From Burhinus oedicnemus (lineage: Eukaryota > Chordata > Aves > Charadriiformes > Burhinidae), in NCBI GenBank assembly GCA_008921705.1, contig VFFE01007854.1, forward strand, positions 1,181,214-1,245,213: 64,000 bases of DNA. The letters are read 5' to 3'. Shown here piece after piece: positions 37,301 through 50,500 of this stretch (its first letter is position 1; every line of letters starts with the position of its first letter). Made by a program: the position numbers and the translations under genes. The notes beneath the pieces were generated by a model that worked only from the letters and a program-made list of their open reading frames with translations, had not been told where the DNA came from and made no database searches.

Positions 37301-39138
37301 GGTAGTGGGAATAGTAATTCACTACTTAAGTGTAGTTTGCCATCCCATAATAAGTGCTGCACAACCTAAAGACGCCCTTCCCCTGCATTGGATAGTGAGT
37401 TCCATGCCCCGGGGCAGTAAACACCACCAGCCTGCAAGGTGATCCAGAAGCTACTCCCATTGACTCATGATGGATGTCATCTCCAGACCATGGGGCTGAT
37501 GTTCTCCGGGGACAGCCCTGGAAGGAGCCAGGGCAGGGGGTCCTTCCTCTGAATGGAGTACTGGGGTTCCCCTGCCTGCCCTGGTGCCTCTGGACTCCTT
37601 CTTGTTTGTAGGGATGAGCTTTCAATCACATCACCTAGCAATCCATGGCTCAACGTATCATTTAATCTTTTACACTTCTACATAATCATGAATCATGTCA
37701 GGTTGTCATAATTCAGAGCCTGTGATCTGGTTTCTCCAAGTACTACATCATCAGCTACAGAAAATTCTCATTTAAATGAGTGAGATGCAGTGGATATATT
37801 TTGTAATTCCCATGCCATCTTCCACTGATAGCCTTAAAGATTTTCTGCAATGTCTCATCCTTTGCTGCAGTCCCTGCAAATTTATTCCACATTATTTCTG
37901 AGACTGGATAATTGTTTCTTACATTTACATTATTATATTTTCTAGGTTTCTTCAGTTTGTACGCTCTCTGAATCAAACCTAAGCTAAACATGTTTTTAAA
38001 CCCAATATTGCCATTTTATTCCTGTAACTATAACAGACTTGATCAGTTCCAGTTAAAGATAAACTTCAGATCACGTAATCCTTTACTCAGAATTAGGTTC
38101 ATGCTATGCGTTCTCAATTATATTTGTCTTTCCTCTATGTATTTACGTTTTCCATTCATTTTTTTCCCAAGTGATCTATGTGATCTATTTATAAGCATTT
38201 CATTATTTTTTAATAAAAGAAAATAATTCTTTGCTTCAGCATTTTTCAGACAATCCCCATGCAGAACTGCTCCATGTTGCTGTCTACTTTGTCCTCTGGA
38301 AGAAGGCCTGGTGTGCACGAGAACTTGTCTGTTTTTCTGGCTAAGCTGGCCCGTTGGAAGGTACTATCTGTCCCTGCAAACCTTGTCACTCTCTGCTCTC
38401 TCGATCAGCGAGTCGTGAGATGTTCTTTTTTGTTCCTGTTACTCCGGGCTGAAAACTCTTGCAAAATGGTTGTATTTATTTCTAACTGCTGGATGTTGTC
38501 TGGGTTTGTACACGTTCCCACTTCTCAAGCACCCTTTTTTCTTTGACATTTTCTTGCCGTTTATTCTACAGCATCTCTTCCAAATTTTTCACTTTGCTGT
38601 GACCTCCTGCTTCCCAGCTTCCTCTCCTGCCGGTCAGTCTGTCGAGAGTAGCTGCAACTTGTTTTCCTTTTAACACTTTTATTCTGCCTTGAGTATTTCT
38701 GCAGCTTGGCACATCCTGGTAGCATTTTCCCTAAGTCTAAATCTACATCTTCCAGGAGCCTTTCCTTGCAGCTCTGGAACTTTGACGCTGGTCACTATCT
38801 GCTCTCCTTTAATGCAGCCTGACAAAGTGCTAGAGCTACACATCTGACTCATTAGTTTAAAATTAATCAACAAAAAGTTCCAAAGGACTCTTCCTCTTTT
38901 TCCAGTTATCAGTGAAATCTCTCTTTTTCCAAAGTTTCACTTTTCTTGGGAAGGCAATACTCCCCAAATTTATGACGCTTACCTGTTTGTTCTGGCTTAA
39001 TTATTTCCAACTAAAACGAACAATGGCTTTAGTATTCCTGCTTTCCAAACCTGGGACAGAGAAAACTGCAATATTTGACCAGGTTCTGATTGGAAGAGGT
39101 CGTTCTTTTTAGGGTCACTTCTTTGAAACCAATTTTCC
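34371..39138. other. Unique or unrecognised DNA, no gene seen
   Basis: No gene recognised. The first kilobase may hold further eroded CR1 sequence (for example AAGACTGAGGTACTCAATAA near 34950). A somewhat GC-richer tract at 35260-35560 has overlapping minus-strand frames without a familiar motif. Confidence 0.4.
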
Positions 39139-39482
39139 TGGTTTCAGCTGGGATAGAGTTAATTTTCTTTCTAGTAGCTGCTGTGTTTTGGATTTAGTAT
39201 GAGAATAATGCTGATAACACATATTGTTTTAGTTGTTGCTAAGTGATGTTTACATTAGTCAAGGACTTTTTCAGCTTCCCATAGAAGCTGAGAAGGAGCA
39301 TAGACAGGACAAGCTGGCCAAAGGAATATTCCGTACCATAGACATCATGCTCAGTATAGAAAGGGGGGTTGGCCGGAGGGTGGGAATCCGCAATCACTGC
39401 TTAGGATGGGCTGGGCAATGGGTCATCGGGTGGTGAGAGTGACTTGTGTTGTATCACTTTATTTTGTATATTATTTTACCAC

Positions 39483-39491
39483 TATTATTAC

Positions 39492-39557
<66 letters not shown>
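39483..39557 (+). repeat. (ATT)n microsatellite inside the LTR
   Basis: About 25 consecutive ATT/TTA triplets, almost perfect after one early CTATT variation. It lies between the transcription-start side and the ATTAAA signal of the LTR, where I remember related copies having a short ATT run. It produces open frames of poly-isoleucine or poly-leucine that are not genes. Confidence 0.95.
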
Positions 39558-39663
39558 CCTCCTGTTCCATTACTGTTCTATTAAACTGCCTTTATCTCAA
39601 CCCACATGGGGGTTTTTTTGGTTTATTTTCCACCTCCTTTTCTCCCTCTTCTCCCTACCTTAT

Positions 39664-39680
39664 GGGGGAGGGTGGGGGGG
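39664..39680 (+). other. G-quadruplex-prone run in the LTR 3' part
   Basis: GGGGGAGGGTGGGGGGG holds enough G to form four runs of three with very short loops, on the plus strand near the LTR end. Confidence 0.5.
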
Positions 39681-39756
39681 AGGAGTAAGCAAGCAGCTGT
39701 GTGGTCCTAGTTGCTGGCTAGGGTTAAACCATGACACCAGTGCATCTGGAATACCA

Positions 39757-39840
39757 AAAAAACAGGAAAAAATTAAAATAAAATAATGAAATGCATAAAA
39801 TGAAATAATGAAATGAAATAAAATATAAATAAAAACAAAT
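39757..39840 (+). repeat. A-rich AAATAATGA/AAATAAA simple repeat
   Basis: A degenerate run of AAAATAATGAAATGCATAAA-like words with only a few G or C, starting about 20 nt after the solo LTR. It is a low-complexity tract. Confidence 0.8.
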
Positions 39841-42800
39841 CAAAGCTTCATCTCTTAAATTGTCATTTAAAAAGTCATTTTAAAAAGAAAAAAAAGAGAG
39901 AAAAAAACCCCAGAAACTAGTTCTCATACAGTCTCTTGATTCCAACTGTTGTGTTGTTAAAAATATCTTCTAAAAATATCTTGTATGACTCATGGTAAAA
40001 CTGTGCGAGGTGGTGATACTGGTTTTATGGCTTTACTGGGACCTGTGTTTTGCTTAAATATGAAGCCAATTAAACATGGGAAATACCAATTAGTTAAGTA
40101 ACTGTGCTAAATAATTTCTACATTTGAATATTTATGTAGAGAAAGTTTCCCAGTATATAAGGTCTCATTCTTCGAAGGTAATGCTGTGTGAAGTAATCAA
40201 ACACAAAGTGCAGAACCGCCTCTTTCAGCCATGTTATATTGTGAACTGTACTGAGCATCGGTTAAGACTCTGGAAAATTGTGACATCAGTTTAGGCTGGC
40301 TGACCTTCTTGTATCCAAATTGATAATTCTTGGGTGCAGCTTAAATCTGAACTCTCCTCAAGAATCTAAAAAAGCTGCAAATAATATCATTCCATGCTAT
40401 TTCCATGCTTTCACTTTCTAACTCCAAAGAAGACACTGTTGTGAAATGAAAATACAAAGAAATAGCACAGGTAAGGACATTTTGAAGGGTTTTGTTTAGT
40501 AATTTTGATGCTTTTTTCTTTTTACAATGCTATCTAAGCAGAAGAGTAACTTTGAAATACAAAGCATTGTTTTGATTATCTTAAGAGAAGTATAAGAGGT
40601 ATTTAAAACATCATTTTAAATACAGAGTGTGATACTAAAAAACCCAAGCATGTTTTTATTGATCAGAAAATCTGTGATTGTGATTAAAGTTAAAGGCAGG
40701 TTTTTAAAACAATTACGTTTTTCTAAAAAAATGAATAAGGGCTAAATTGTTTCATTAACATTGAGACACCTTTCTGGGGAAATAAAAAACCAAAACACCA
40801 CACTAAAATTAAATTTATGTGTGATTACTTCAAACATGTCCTTACTAGTAGCTACCTAGATGGTCACGGTCCTTCATGCATTCTTATTTAGTTCCCAGTT
40901 ATTCACAGTTTGTTAACTGGTGTGATATGGGATGAATATTGATGGTACAGTCTGTAGATGATTTCCACACCAAGGGAGCAGGCACGTTTACTGTCCATGT
41001 ACAGAGCAAAAAGCAATGTTCCCAACAGATCTGACTGAAATTTGGCAAACACCCTCGCTGCGTGCTGTATGTTGGCTCAGTACGCAGAGAGCCTCGCAAC
41101 ATGCATGATGCAAAATACAACACAATACATCAAGAACAAACAAACAAATAAATAAATAAGAACAAAGTAAAATGGCTAAGTTCAGTTGTTTAATTTGTAT
41201 AAACTTCTTGAGAAGCTCTGAACCCAGCAAGTGATTATAATAGGTCTAACAGCGGTGTGACTTGGTGTTTCTAATAGAGGAGGGGCAGTGGGTGGTGTTG
41301 GCTGTCCAGATTTACAACTAGACTGAAAGATGAGTGTTTTCTGTAAGGAAAAAAGTCTTAGGAATTCAGATCTGTGTCAGAGTTTTCCCCAAGTTGAGTG
41401 TTAACATCCTATTTTGAGCTCCCCTGGGCATCTGTGTTAAATCTGGCATGACCACGAGCCAAAATTATTCAGAAGGGAGGTGAAACATCCTTGAGAACCA
41501 GTGAAAAAAAACCCAACCTTCTTCTTCACCTGTTTCAAAGCATTTTTGTTTGTTTGCCTGTTTTTGCCATAGGGTAGAGCATACTTGACCAGAGGGATGA
41601 GTTAGTGAGGAACAAAGCAACTCAAGCTGGAGAAGCTGGAGGTGGTGAGAGTCTAATCTATGAGAATATCATCTCGGAGGAGCTGGGAGAGAACTTCAAA
41701 CATCTCAAGGGAATCCTGAGAGATTATCTCTGAGCCAACACCTTAGTGGGATGGTGCAAACAGACACTTAAAATAGGGATTCGACAGGAAAGTGTGCAAG
41801 AAGTAAATGCAAGAGGTGACCAGGATGGAGGATTTCAACATGAGACAATGCATCTAAAGGAGAACAAGACGTAGCATGACACAAAGCTTCATATCCTATC
41901 TGCAAGAAAGGATTTTCTCCTAACCAAAGACAAAGTGGAGTTTCCAAAGGATAAGTGCATACCCTACTATGCAACTGGCCAGCAAAATATGGGTTGGCAA
42001 CAATTGTGTCCCATCTCTTCTTCACCCTGGCCACAGAGCACAGCGTGTAAAATAAACCAATCTATACAAGCATGGGAAGTTCTTAATGGGTTTTATTTTC
42101 TTTTGAAATTATTCAACTTATCATTGAAATTTAAAGAAATACAGCTACTCTCTAAATGTTCAGAAAGCCAATGTACAAAAGGAAAAAGCATTAACATTTA
42201 ACTTGCATTTGAGATGGTCTTCACCTTTGATCAGATAGTATAACATAAAAAAATATTATTGAAATAGTGACATTTCCAATTTTCAGGCAATATAATTTTG
42301 CACATAAGATGCAGAATAGTTTGGGGCCAAATTCTTTTCACTAAAAAATTACAGTTTTTGTACAGTCCGGGTAGTTTATAAATTCAGCTCAGCTTGTCTG
42401 ACTTAATTAAAAGAAAAATTTAAAGACATTATATAAAATAATAAATTATTTTTTACTTGTTCAAAATGATGTGGGGTTTTTTATGAAATAAGTTAACTCA
42501 AAACCATACTTTTTCTTCAACCTGAAACAAAACACATTTTAGGTTAGAGAAAGTATTGTGTTCTAAATTAAGTGGGTTTTTTCACATTTTTATTTGCTGC
42601 TTTTTTTTTCTCTTTTTTTCCCCAGTCAGTGGTAATGACTGATGACCTGGGGAAAAAGACAGTTAAATTTCCAGTTCTTCATACTGTTATAAGTAATGCA
42701 AGGCAATAAAAGATCATTTCTTTTAGGTAATTTTATATGACAGAGAGAGAGAGGTGCTCTGGCTCTATCTATACCAATAAACTGAACAGGGCAGTGTGCA

Positions 42801-45800
42801 AGACACAAGCACTCACATTTCAAACATCGCCCTTCCTGTTAAATTCTCAGCACAGTCTCTGGCATGATTTTGACCTGGTCCAAATCATGTTCTCCCAGTC
42901 AATGCCCCAGCTTGGTACAGGGCTCAGCTTAGGCAGGAATAATTTTTAATAAGCAGCTTGCAAATACCCATCCAGTTGTAGCTAGAAAGAGTAAGTTCAA
43001 CACCAGAATGCTCCCTGGACCATTTAATTTTCTATTACAGATGTAGCCTCCAAGGCCACCTTTAAGATCAGATTTAGTCTCCATGTAGAAGCCAGGTATG
43101 CAAGCTTGGCTCCAGCCACAGCTGAAGGTTGCCTTCCACAGCAGACAGGATCCCATCAGCAACTCAGAAGCATTTAATGAAGAAGAATGTATTAAAAAAG
43201 TAAGTGGTTAGTGGCACAAGCAGACAGAGCAGACAGCTGCTCCTGCACACAGACATTAAATGGAAGGATCCCATCTCAAATAATCTGCATTAAGAAGCCT
43301 TTGAAAATCCTTTCACACTGGAAGTGACCCAAGTAAAGCAATCTTCCTGACGTTTTCCTATGAGGTAGGTCAGTAATGCTGAGGGGGCAGAAAAATAAAG
43401 ACATGAAGGAGGCAACAAGCCTAGGACGAGAACATGGCTTAAAAGCAAGGAACAAACCTAAAGCTGCCATAGCATCTTTAGTGACGTTAAAGGAGGGACT
43501 TATTCCACCAGAAAATTTGGAGTTAAATCCCGCACTCACTGTAGTCGGCAATAAAATGTCCCCTGACTTCAGAAGGGGTTAAGTTTCACCCTCGGTCTCC
43601 TTCTGTAGTTTTCTTTTTTCAGTCATTCCTTCTCACCATCCCCTTTTGCATCTGTCCCCACTTACCATGTGTCCAGGTACCGGAGCAGGCTGCTAACCCC
43701 CCTTATCCCTCCACTACGTTTCCCTCATCTCACCCACCAACAGGCAGGAAAGGGAGCACGAAACACTTCTGCATGAGAGACTGAGCTCTCAGCTGCAGAG
43801 TCCACAGAGCCTCCTTTACAACAGCCTGTTTCTTTTCGGGTTTATGGCAGAGGTGGGTTTCTTCTCAGTCCTGAAGATCTCCGAAAAGACAAGTAGACTT
43901 GCCAAATGTACAGGCACACGCACTTAGGCTCGCGCATCTCGAAGCTATCAAACACGGCACGTTTTATTTCTTTCACCTGCTTCTGGACTGCGGACACCTG
44001 TGACTTATTGGCAGCACGTACTGGTTGGGACGGGGAAAGTTTCAGACACAGGGATCAGCTTTGTGCTCCTCTGGCTTCATGAAACCATTTTGGATTCTCT
44101 CTCTAACGTTTAGTATCTGTTTGAAGCAGTTCTGTATGTTTAAAATAATAATAATACTTCTAAACAAACAAACAAACAAACAAAAACAAAGCCAAAACAA
44201 CCTTTCTTTGGAATTCTACAAAAGCCTACACGTAGAAAAGCAAAGAAAACTTAATGAAACCCAAAAACATGTAATTATTTATTTTTTTTTACTACACAAT
44301 ATCTTCACTCGTGGCAAGTAGAATCAGCAGTCGGCAAACTGAGCAGCAGATGCTCTTAGGTAGTAAGAGTTACTAAGCAGAAGGAGCTTTAGTAGCAGTT
44401 GCTAGGTAGTGCAGGAACCATTTCTGGTAGCAGATGCTACCAGGTATTCAGGATATTTGTGCTTCTCTGATCATCTGTTGCGTGGGATTTGCTCTTTCCA
44501 CTGACTCAGAGCTGAAAGCGTTTGGAGTTCAGTGTATTTCTGTTGGATTTAGGTGAAGTTAGTGGGTTTCAGAAGGGCAGCAATCAATAGAAAAGCCAAT
44601 GCACCTGAAGAGCATGCAGAAACAGAGTTTTCATGCACACATTTTGAAAGAGTTTTTGGTTGCTTTGTCAATAAAACATACATCAATATTGTGAGTTTAT
44701 ATTTCTTTTTTTTGGTGAACAAATACAAAACTTATCCAGAGGCTTGAACGCTTACTACTGAAAATACAGACTGAGTTTTTAAAAGTTAATGGAGATCAAA
44801 TTTTTTTTGTCAAGTTTTTTCTTTCCAGTAAATTCTATCATCTAATTTGACCAAACGCACTAAGCTAGACTGGCGAAGCTGGTGACTGGTGTATGATGAT
44901 TCTGCTGTCCAAGGCAGAGTGGCCAGAGCTTTCGGCAGCTGTAGGAGGTATCAACTCCTGATTCTTTTTGTGGGGTTTCAGACCCATATCTCCAGCAGAG
45001 TGCAACGTAGCCGTTAACTCTGAGGTACTGGGCATGTACCTGCTGAAGCTGTTCCATTTGCTCTATGAAATCTAAACATTTAATGCAGTAAAAACTGGAA
45101 CCTTTGTCCCAGCTTCTAGTTCAATGCCCTAATCACCGAACTAGAATCTTATTTTTCACTGTTTAAGGAACTACTTGAAGTTTTTTATGCAGCGCAAAAT
45201 GGTTCCAATGAGGACAGCTGAGAAAGAAATACAGATCTGGTGCTTCAGGCAATATTCTGAGTGGCAGGAAATGTGATAAATTTTAATCTGAATATTGTTT
45301 TCCCTCCTTCTGGACATTTATTTCAAGCACAGACAGATCTATTAGATGAAAAAAAAGACTGACCACCCCTTCCTAGGACTGATTTGTGAACCCAGTTCGA
45401 ACTCCTACATCCCAGCCAAACCCATGTGGCAAATTCATCATGAATTTGGAAGAAGGGTTTGTGAAAATCAGCTGCATTTTTCACCCAGCAGTATTCATCA
45501 GCTCTTCTTTCAGGATCACAGTGCAAGGATCCTAAGACACAGTATCTTTTTGCAGAAATGCAAGTGAGTGTTTTGAGACGTGATTTGACTTTTGTCTCAG
45601 ATCCGTACATTGGTGATCATTAGCAAAACAGGTTAGAATGTATGTAATCGCTTAACTAAGTGGCAGAGGGCTGGGAATCTCATCTTGTAGATGTAATTAC
45701 AAAGCCTGTCAATAGCCATTGATTTCCTTAGATGGATCACTTGAAAACATTCAGAAAGCTGGGAATAAAATGGAGGAATTCTACGGAGCTCCAAAAAGAG

Positions 45801-46745
45801 CAAATACCTTTTTTCCATCTCTTCCTCCAAGTAGTGTACTTGCACGGTGGAGCATCTTACACTTCAGGAGCATTTTCTGTATCTTTGGGAAAAGATGCTC
45901 AACATTCCTCGTGTCCTCCTGTCGCTGCTGGTTTTACTGCATATCACTGAACTTCAAATATAAAAAACCTCACTAAATGCTCAAACATGAAATAATTACT
46001 AATCAACATTTCTGTTCTCATAGTCCATCTGCCTTCTCTTGAGTGATTATTTTCCCATTAATATCTAATGTTTCTGTGTATTATCAGTTTTTAAATCATC
46101 CTATTGTGAACTAAAAATTAACTCTTGTGAAATTGCTCTGCCTCCTTGCAACTTCTTTCCTTGAGCCCCATGTCTGACCTTGTTGATAAGAGGGAAATAT
46201 GTAAAGACCAAGTCCAGAAACCTTTTTGTGGTTTGTTGGAATTTGCAGCAGGATGTATTAAATGGCACTGAAAATATCAAACAAAGCTGAACTGTAGTTG
46301 AGAAGAAAAAGAAATGTAAACTCATTGTGGAAGTCACCTGTCAGGTAATAAAAATGTGAATATCTGGGACTCCAATTCAAACAGTAGCCTGGAGGAAAAT
46401 TATTATAATTAGTGCCAGTAGATAACAACCTCTTTTCTGTGCAAGAAGTGATAGAGAACCAGCCAAATATTTAACAGCAGGAAACAAAAAATGGGTATCA
46501 TAGACAATTGCCACTAGGTATATCACATTACTCTTCCATCTTCTTATTTTTGAATGCTTTCTTCATTCCTTTAACAATTGCTGCTGGAAACCTTTCCCAT
46601 GTTCTTATTTATACGCAAGAATATAAATTCTATTCTGTCCATTTGGAGCTATTGATATATGACAGCATGGCTGAATTTCAGCTGGAAATAACCAGGGGAA
46701 AATTACCTTCCAGTAGAAGTGTTGGTTTTTTTATATTGACGTAGA
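39841..46745. other. Unique DNA with short simple repeats, no gene seen
   Basis: No gene recognised over about 6.9 kb. Simple repeats are AAAC-type at 44162-44190 and CAAA/TAAA at 41141-41160. A region at 44340-44460 has several GCAGATGCT/AGGTAG-like words and a perfect palindrome TGGTAGCAGATGCTACCA (44425-44442). A weak MIR-like reversed trace lies around 45085-45160. The 41580-41900 stretch is purine-rich and unrecognised. Confidence 0.5.
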
Positions 46746-46746
46746 G

Positions 46747-47535
46747 ATCACAGAATCACAGAATCACAGGGGTTGGAAAGGACCTCTGGAGATCATCTAG
46801 TCCAACCTCCCCACCAGAGCAGGGTCACCTACAGCAGGTTGCACAGGATGGCGTCCAGGCAGGTTTGGAATGTCTCCAGAGTCAGAGACTCCAGCACCTC
46901 TCTGGGCAGTTTCTTCCAGTGCTCTGCCACCCTCAAAGCAAAGAAGTTCCTCCTCATGTCTAGATGGAACTTCCTATGTTCAAGTTTGTGCCCATTACCT
47001 CTTGTCCTATCACTGGGCACCACTGCAAAAAGACTGGTGCCATCCTCCTGGCACCCTCCCTTTAAGTATTTATAGGCATTGATGAGATCCCCCCTCAGCC
47101 TTCTCTTCTCCAGACTAAAAAGACCCAAGTCCCTCAGCCTTTCCTCATCAGAAAGATGTTCCAGCCCCCTAATCATCTTTGTAGCCCTCTGCTGTACCTC
47201 TCCAGCAGTTCCCTGTCCTTCTTGAACCAGGGAGCCCAGAACTGGACACAGGACGCCAGGTGCAGCCTCACCAGGGCAGAATAGAGGGGCAGGGTAACCT
47301 CCCTTGACCTGGTTGCCACACTCCTCTTGATGTACCCCAGGATGCCATTGGCCTTCTTGTCCACAAGGGCACATTGCTGGCTCATGGCCATCTGTTGTCC
47401 ACCAGGACTCCCAGGTCCCTTTCCACAGAGCTGCTTTCCAGCAGGTCAGCCCCTAACCTGTACTGGTGCATGGGGTTATTCCTCCCCAAGTGCAGTACTC
47501 TACACTTGCCCTTGTTGAACTTCTCTCTGCCCAAG
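46747..47535 (-). mobile_element. CR1 LINE 3' part, different subfamily
   Basis: The plus strand begins with repeated ATCACAGA octamers, then GGGGTTGGAAAGGACCTCTG, TCTAGTCCAACCTCCC and CCTACAGCAGGTTGCACAGG. This 3' UTR differs from every other copy in the window. In reverse it encodes the ORF2 C-terminal domain: [17 protein letters not shown] near 47480-47520, then [39 protein letters not shown], and [16 protein letters not shown] near the end. A frameshift sits around 47205-47220. It is 5'-truncated soon after the KFNKGK block, with an uncertain edge (47535-47575). Confidence 0.9.
46829..47520 (-). pseudogene. CR1 ORF2 C-terminal remnant
   Basis: Two overlapping minus frames (47391-47173 and 47374-46829) together cover the region after the reverse-transcriptase core of CR1 ORF2, with a frameshift joining them near 47210. 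The downstream frame is intact for about 125 residues, through [20 protein letters not shown] and the terminal LDAILCNLL. The domain is truncated upstream and lacks the FADD motif, so it is inactive. Confidence 0.85.
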
Positions 47536-47575
47536 ACACTGTAAGCTGCTCCACTCTCCTGCAGCACAAGAAGTT

Positions 47576-50500
47576 TGGAGGGCTGGATGAAAGTGTAGAC
47601 AGTACGGCATAGTCTTCCAGTGCTCCACTGCTTGTCTTCTCAGTGGATGAATTAAAGTATACTTAGGACTGCGATAATTTCTGTTAGGTGAAGATTTAGG
47701 GAGAGTTAATAATCCAGTCATACAGCTCAGCTGATGTAGCCTGACCCAGTCCCACCCCTTCTTGAGGACTAATGGCCAGTGCACCTACAATCAAGAACTC
47801 AAAACTGCCTAATCCTGAAAAATCAGTGGAATTCCGCTCTCGGATAATTCAGCAATAGGTTCTGAGCTGGGTTTAGAAACCTGCAAGGCTATGGTCTCCT
47901 GTGTTCGTGATGGAGCCCATGTTCCTCTGCTCTGAAGAAATTTCTGTTAGCAGCTCAGGCTAGAGGAAGAAAAGGAGAGCAAACACTGAAATTTCAGCCC
48001 CTGCCATCAAACAGCAGCTAACACAGGATTTTTAGTATTCAGATTTACAGAGAAAATATGAAGCTGCTTGGATGTCCTTACTAATGTGTGTCAAAATGGA
48101 GATTACCACCATATGTTGACTGGTGAACTAAATTTTCTTAAAACCATCTACAGAAGGTCTTGACGGTACAAGTGCTGCAGAAGTGGATATAAGCCAAGTA
48201 ACCACATGTGGTCAAAAGGAGTGTACGGACATTCTTTTCTTTCAATAACATCTGCAAGATAAAGAATTTGCTGCCTTTGGTGGCTAGGAAATAACGTAGG
48301 AAATATCAAGACCCTCCACTGCGTACATAGCTGAGGATGAACACTTCCAGGGTGTCAGATGGCCTGAGAGTCTAGTCCTTTGTGGGCAAGCTCTTTGGAA
48401 CAGAAATCTTGTCTTTAAGGTTTGTGAAGCCCCTGTATCCTATGCAGCAAAAAACAGGTGTGCAGAAAGCAATAGAAAACAGCAATCTGCTGAACATGCC
48501 ACCCAGATTTGAGAACAAGACAGACAGCTAGGGGGAAGGAAAAAAAAAAAAAGAGCGATAAAAATAAAAGTTAAGTCACTTTAAAAATCCCTTAAAAACT
48601 CTCCAGGGTATTACAAATCCCTGTAGGCATGGAGACTACATAGCTGTGGATTTTTCTGTAGAATTCTGCAGACTTTGCAAACACTTTAGGATGCCGCAGG
48701 GAGCGGATGCTTTCTAGCTGTCATTGCTGGAGTATAGCTAGCCAACTATGTTTTTGTTGCTCAGCACCTTTAATATTTTCTATTCACTTTATCATTTTCC
48801 CTTAATTTTTATTAAGCTAATCATAGGCTTGCAGTTGCCAGCCTGATGGACCTGGAGAAGCAGTTGTTAAGTAAAGCAAGCTTGTCCCACGAGAGATTCT
48901 CTCACAGTCAGATAACAATTCTAATAATAACAATGATATGAGGAGGGGAGGAAAACAATAATTCTGGCAATAGAATGTAGTGTTCATTATGTTAATTTAC
49001 TCCAAAGCATTTATACAGTGTTACTTGGTACTAAGAAATGAAATTCTGACAGTCCCGTTCATGTAAGGAATACGGTAACGTCACGTGAAGTGTTCAGGGT
49101 TTAATTTAGGGCAGGCAGGGAAACAGGGTAATGCTTTAATCCTTCATCCCGTAAAACCTACATTCAAAACCTTGCATGCCACAAGTGAAAATAAGGGGCA
49201 TTTTTTTTCCATCAAGGAACCCCATTTGGCTATTTACTTGCTATACAAACTACTGGCAAAGATTATCTGTTATGGCTAGCTGTAATCATTCCAGCAAGGC
49301 TCAGGGCTAGAAAAAGGTAGGCGGAGAAAGATAGGGCAAGTTAAAACTGAGATGATTTGACAAGGAGGTGTGGAAACACTGCAGTGGGAGTGGTTTGCCC
49401 TCTGACTGTTAAGTACTTTGTGTATCTCTTATCTGAGCCTCACTGAGGGAGATTCTGCTCTGTTGATAACCACCAACCTCCAAGTTCCCTGGACGATTTC
49501 TGAATAACTCGGGTTTTCTTCTGGGACTATCTCAGAGGGCATAGGGAAACAAGAGTCCACTGTTGGTTTAAAGTTATTTGCAGTATCCACGTTTCTCCAC
49601 TATATTGGTGCTGACGTGCCATGTAAAGGCTCAACAGCATGAGTAAAGAGAGTCCTCAAAGCAGAGAGTTTGCACAAGGAGGATTGTGCCAGATACGCAG
49701 ATTAAACGTGGGAGTTACATGAAGGTCACCCGGAGTGAAGAAATCTCATTGAAAGTTGAGTCCACCGGGTCACTGAAAAGGAATAGGTTTACTCCAGGGC
49801 TGACCTCACCTCCTTCCTCATCTGATAGTCCCAATAGTGGGACCTTCTGGAATTTCAGGCTTCAAAGTGGAATTCTGTTTGTATGGGGGAAACCAAGGCA
49901 TGGTGAAGGTGGTGAACATCCACATCTCTCTCTGACGTGGTGCTGGATCCCATTCCACACTGCTACTCTAGTATTTTCAGCATGAGGGCTACCTTGGAAG
50001 AGCATTTGTGACTGCTAGCCCTGCCCCATAGTCTTTTAGCTTTTCAGACAGAGGCACATTACTGGAGGAGCAAGGGTTAAATATTCCATCCAAATTCTAG
50101 GCAGGTTTTAGACAGGAAAAAGGAAAAAAAAAAAAAAAAGATATTTTTTCTCCATTTCTCTGCTCCCTTCTGTTTCCAAGCAGGAACTGAGCAGAATCCT
50201 AATTCCATTGAAATCAGCAGGAATCAGTTGTGCTCCCATTGACTGCAATAGGAATAAGTCCCTGGTGCATAATACATACAGCAATTCTTTTTCCTATTCT
50301 CAGAATTTGGAGACGAGGAATAAAAGAATCGAAATGTGGCATAATGCAGGGAAAAAGACCAAACTGCCCACTTCACCAAATAAAACAAATTTTTGACTGC
50401 CTAAAAAAACCCTAAAATATAAGCCCATCTGGACCTACATCTGATCATTTTCTGTCTGGCAAAGAGATGATGGGAGAAGAGAAATGCATGTAACTGCACG

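Larger units (their letters stand above)
39139..39736 (+). mobile_element. Solo LTR of an avian ERVL-like endogenous retrovirus
   Basis: A roughly 598-nt element opening TGGTTTCAGCTGGGATAGAG and closing GGTTAAACCATGACA, i.e. TG...CA ends. Internal landmarks match the widespread bird LTR I remember: GGATTTAGTATGAGAATAAT, TTGTTGCTAAGTGATGTTTA, GGCCAAAGGAATATTCCGTA, CATCATGCTCAGTATAGA, and a polyadenylation signal ATTAAA at 39580-39585. The TATA-like position reads AGTATAGA where I remember AGTATATAA, so promoter strength is probably lost. No gag, pol or env sequence flanks it, so it is a solo LTR left by LTR-LTR recombination. Direct repeats at the two edges are not evident (TTTCC before, CCAGT after). 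Confidence 0.85.

Noticed and set aside
39134..39741. Possible target-site duplication around the solo LTR
   Set aside because: The bases before (TTTCC) and after (CCAGT) do not match, so no duplication is claimed.
39406..39786. A 126-codon frame with a long poly-isoleucine run
   Set aside because: It is translation of the ATT microsatellite inside the solo LTR and reads into a simple repeat.
41580..41900. Possible decayed retroviral or gene fragment in a purine-rich tract
   Set aside because: No recognisable protein motif in any frame and no flanking LTR.
50195..50275. Ancient palindromic amniote repeat fragment
   Set aside because: Words such as TTCCATTGAAATCAGCAGGA are suggestive, but the match is short and cannot be separated from chance by eye.
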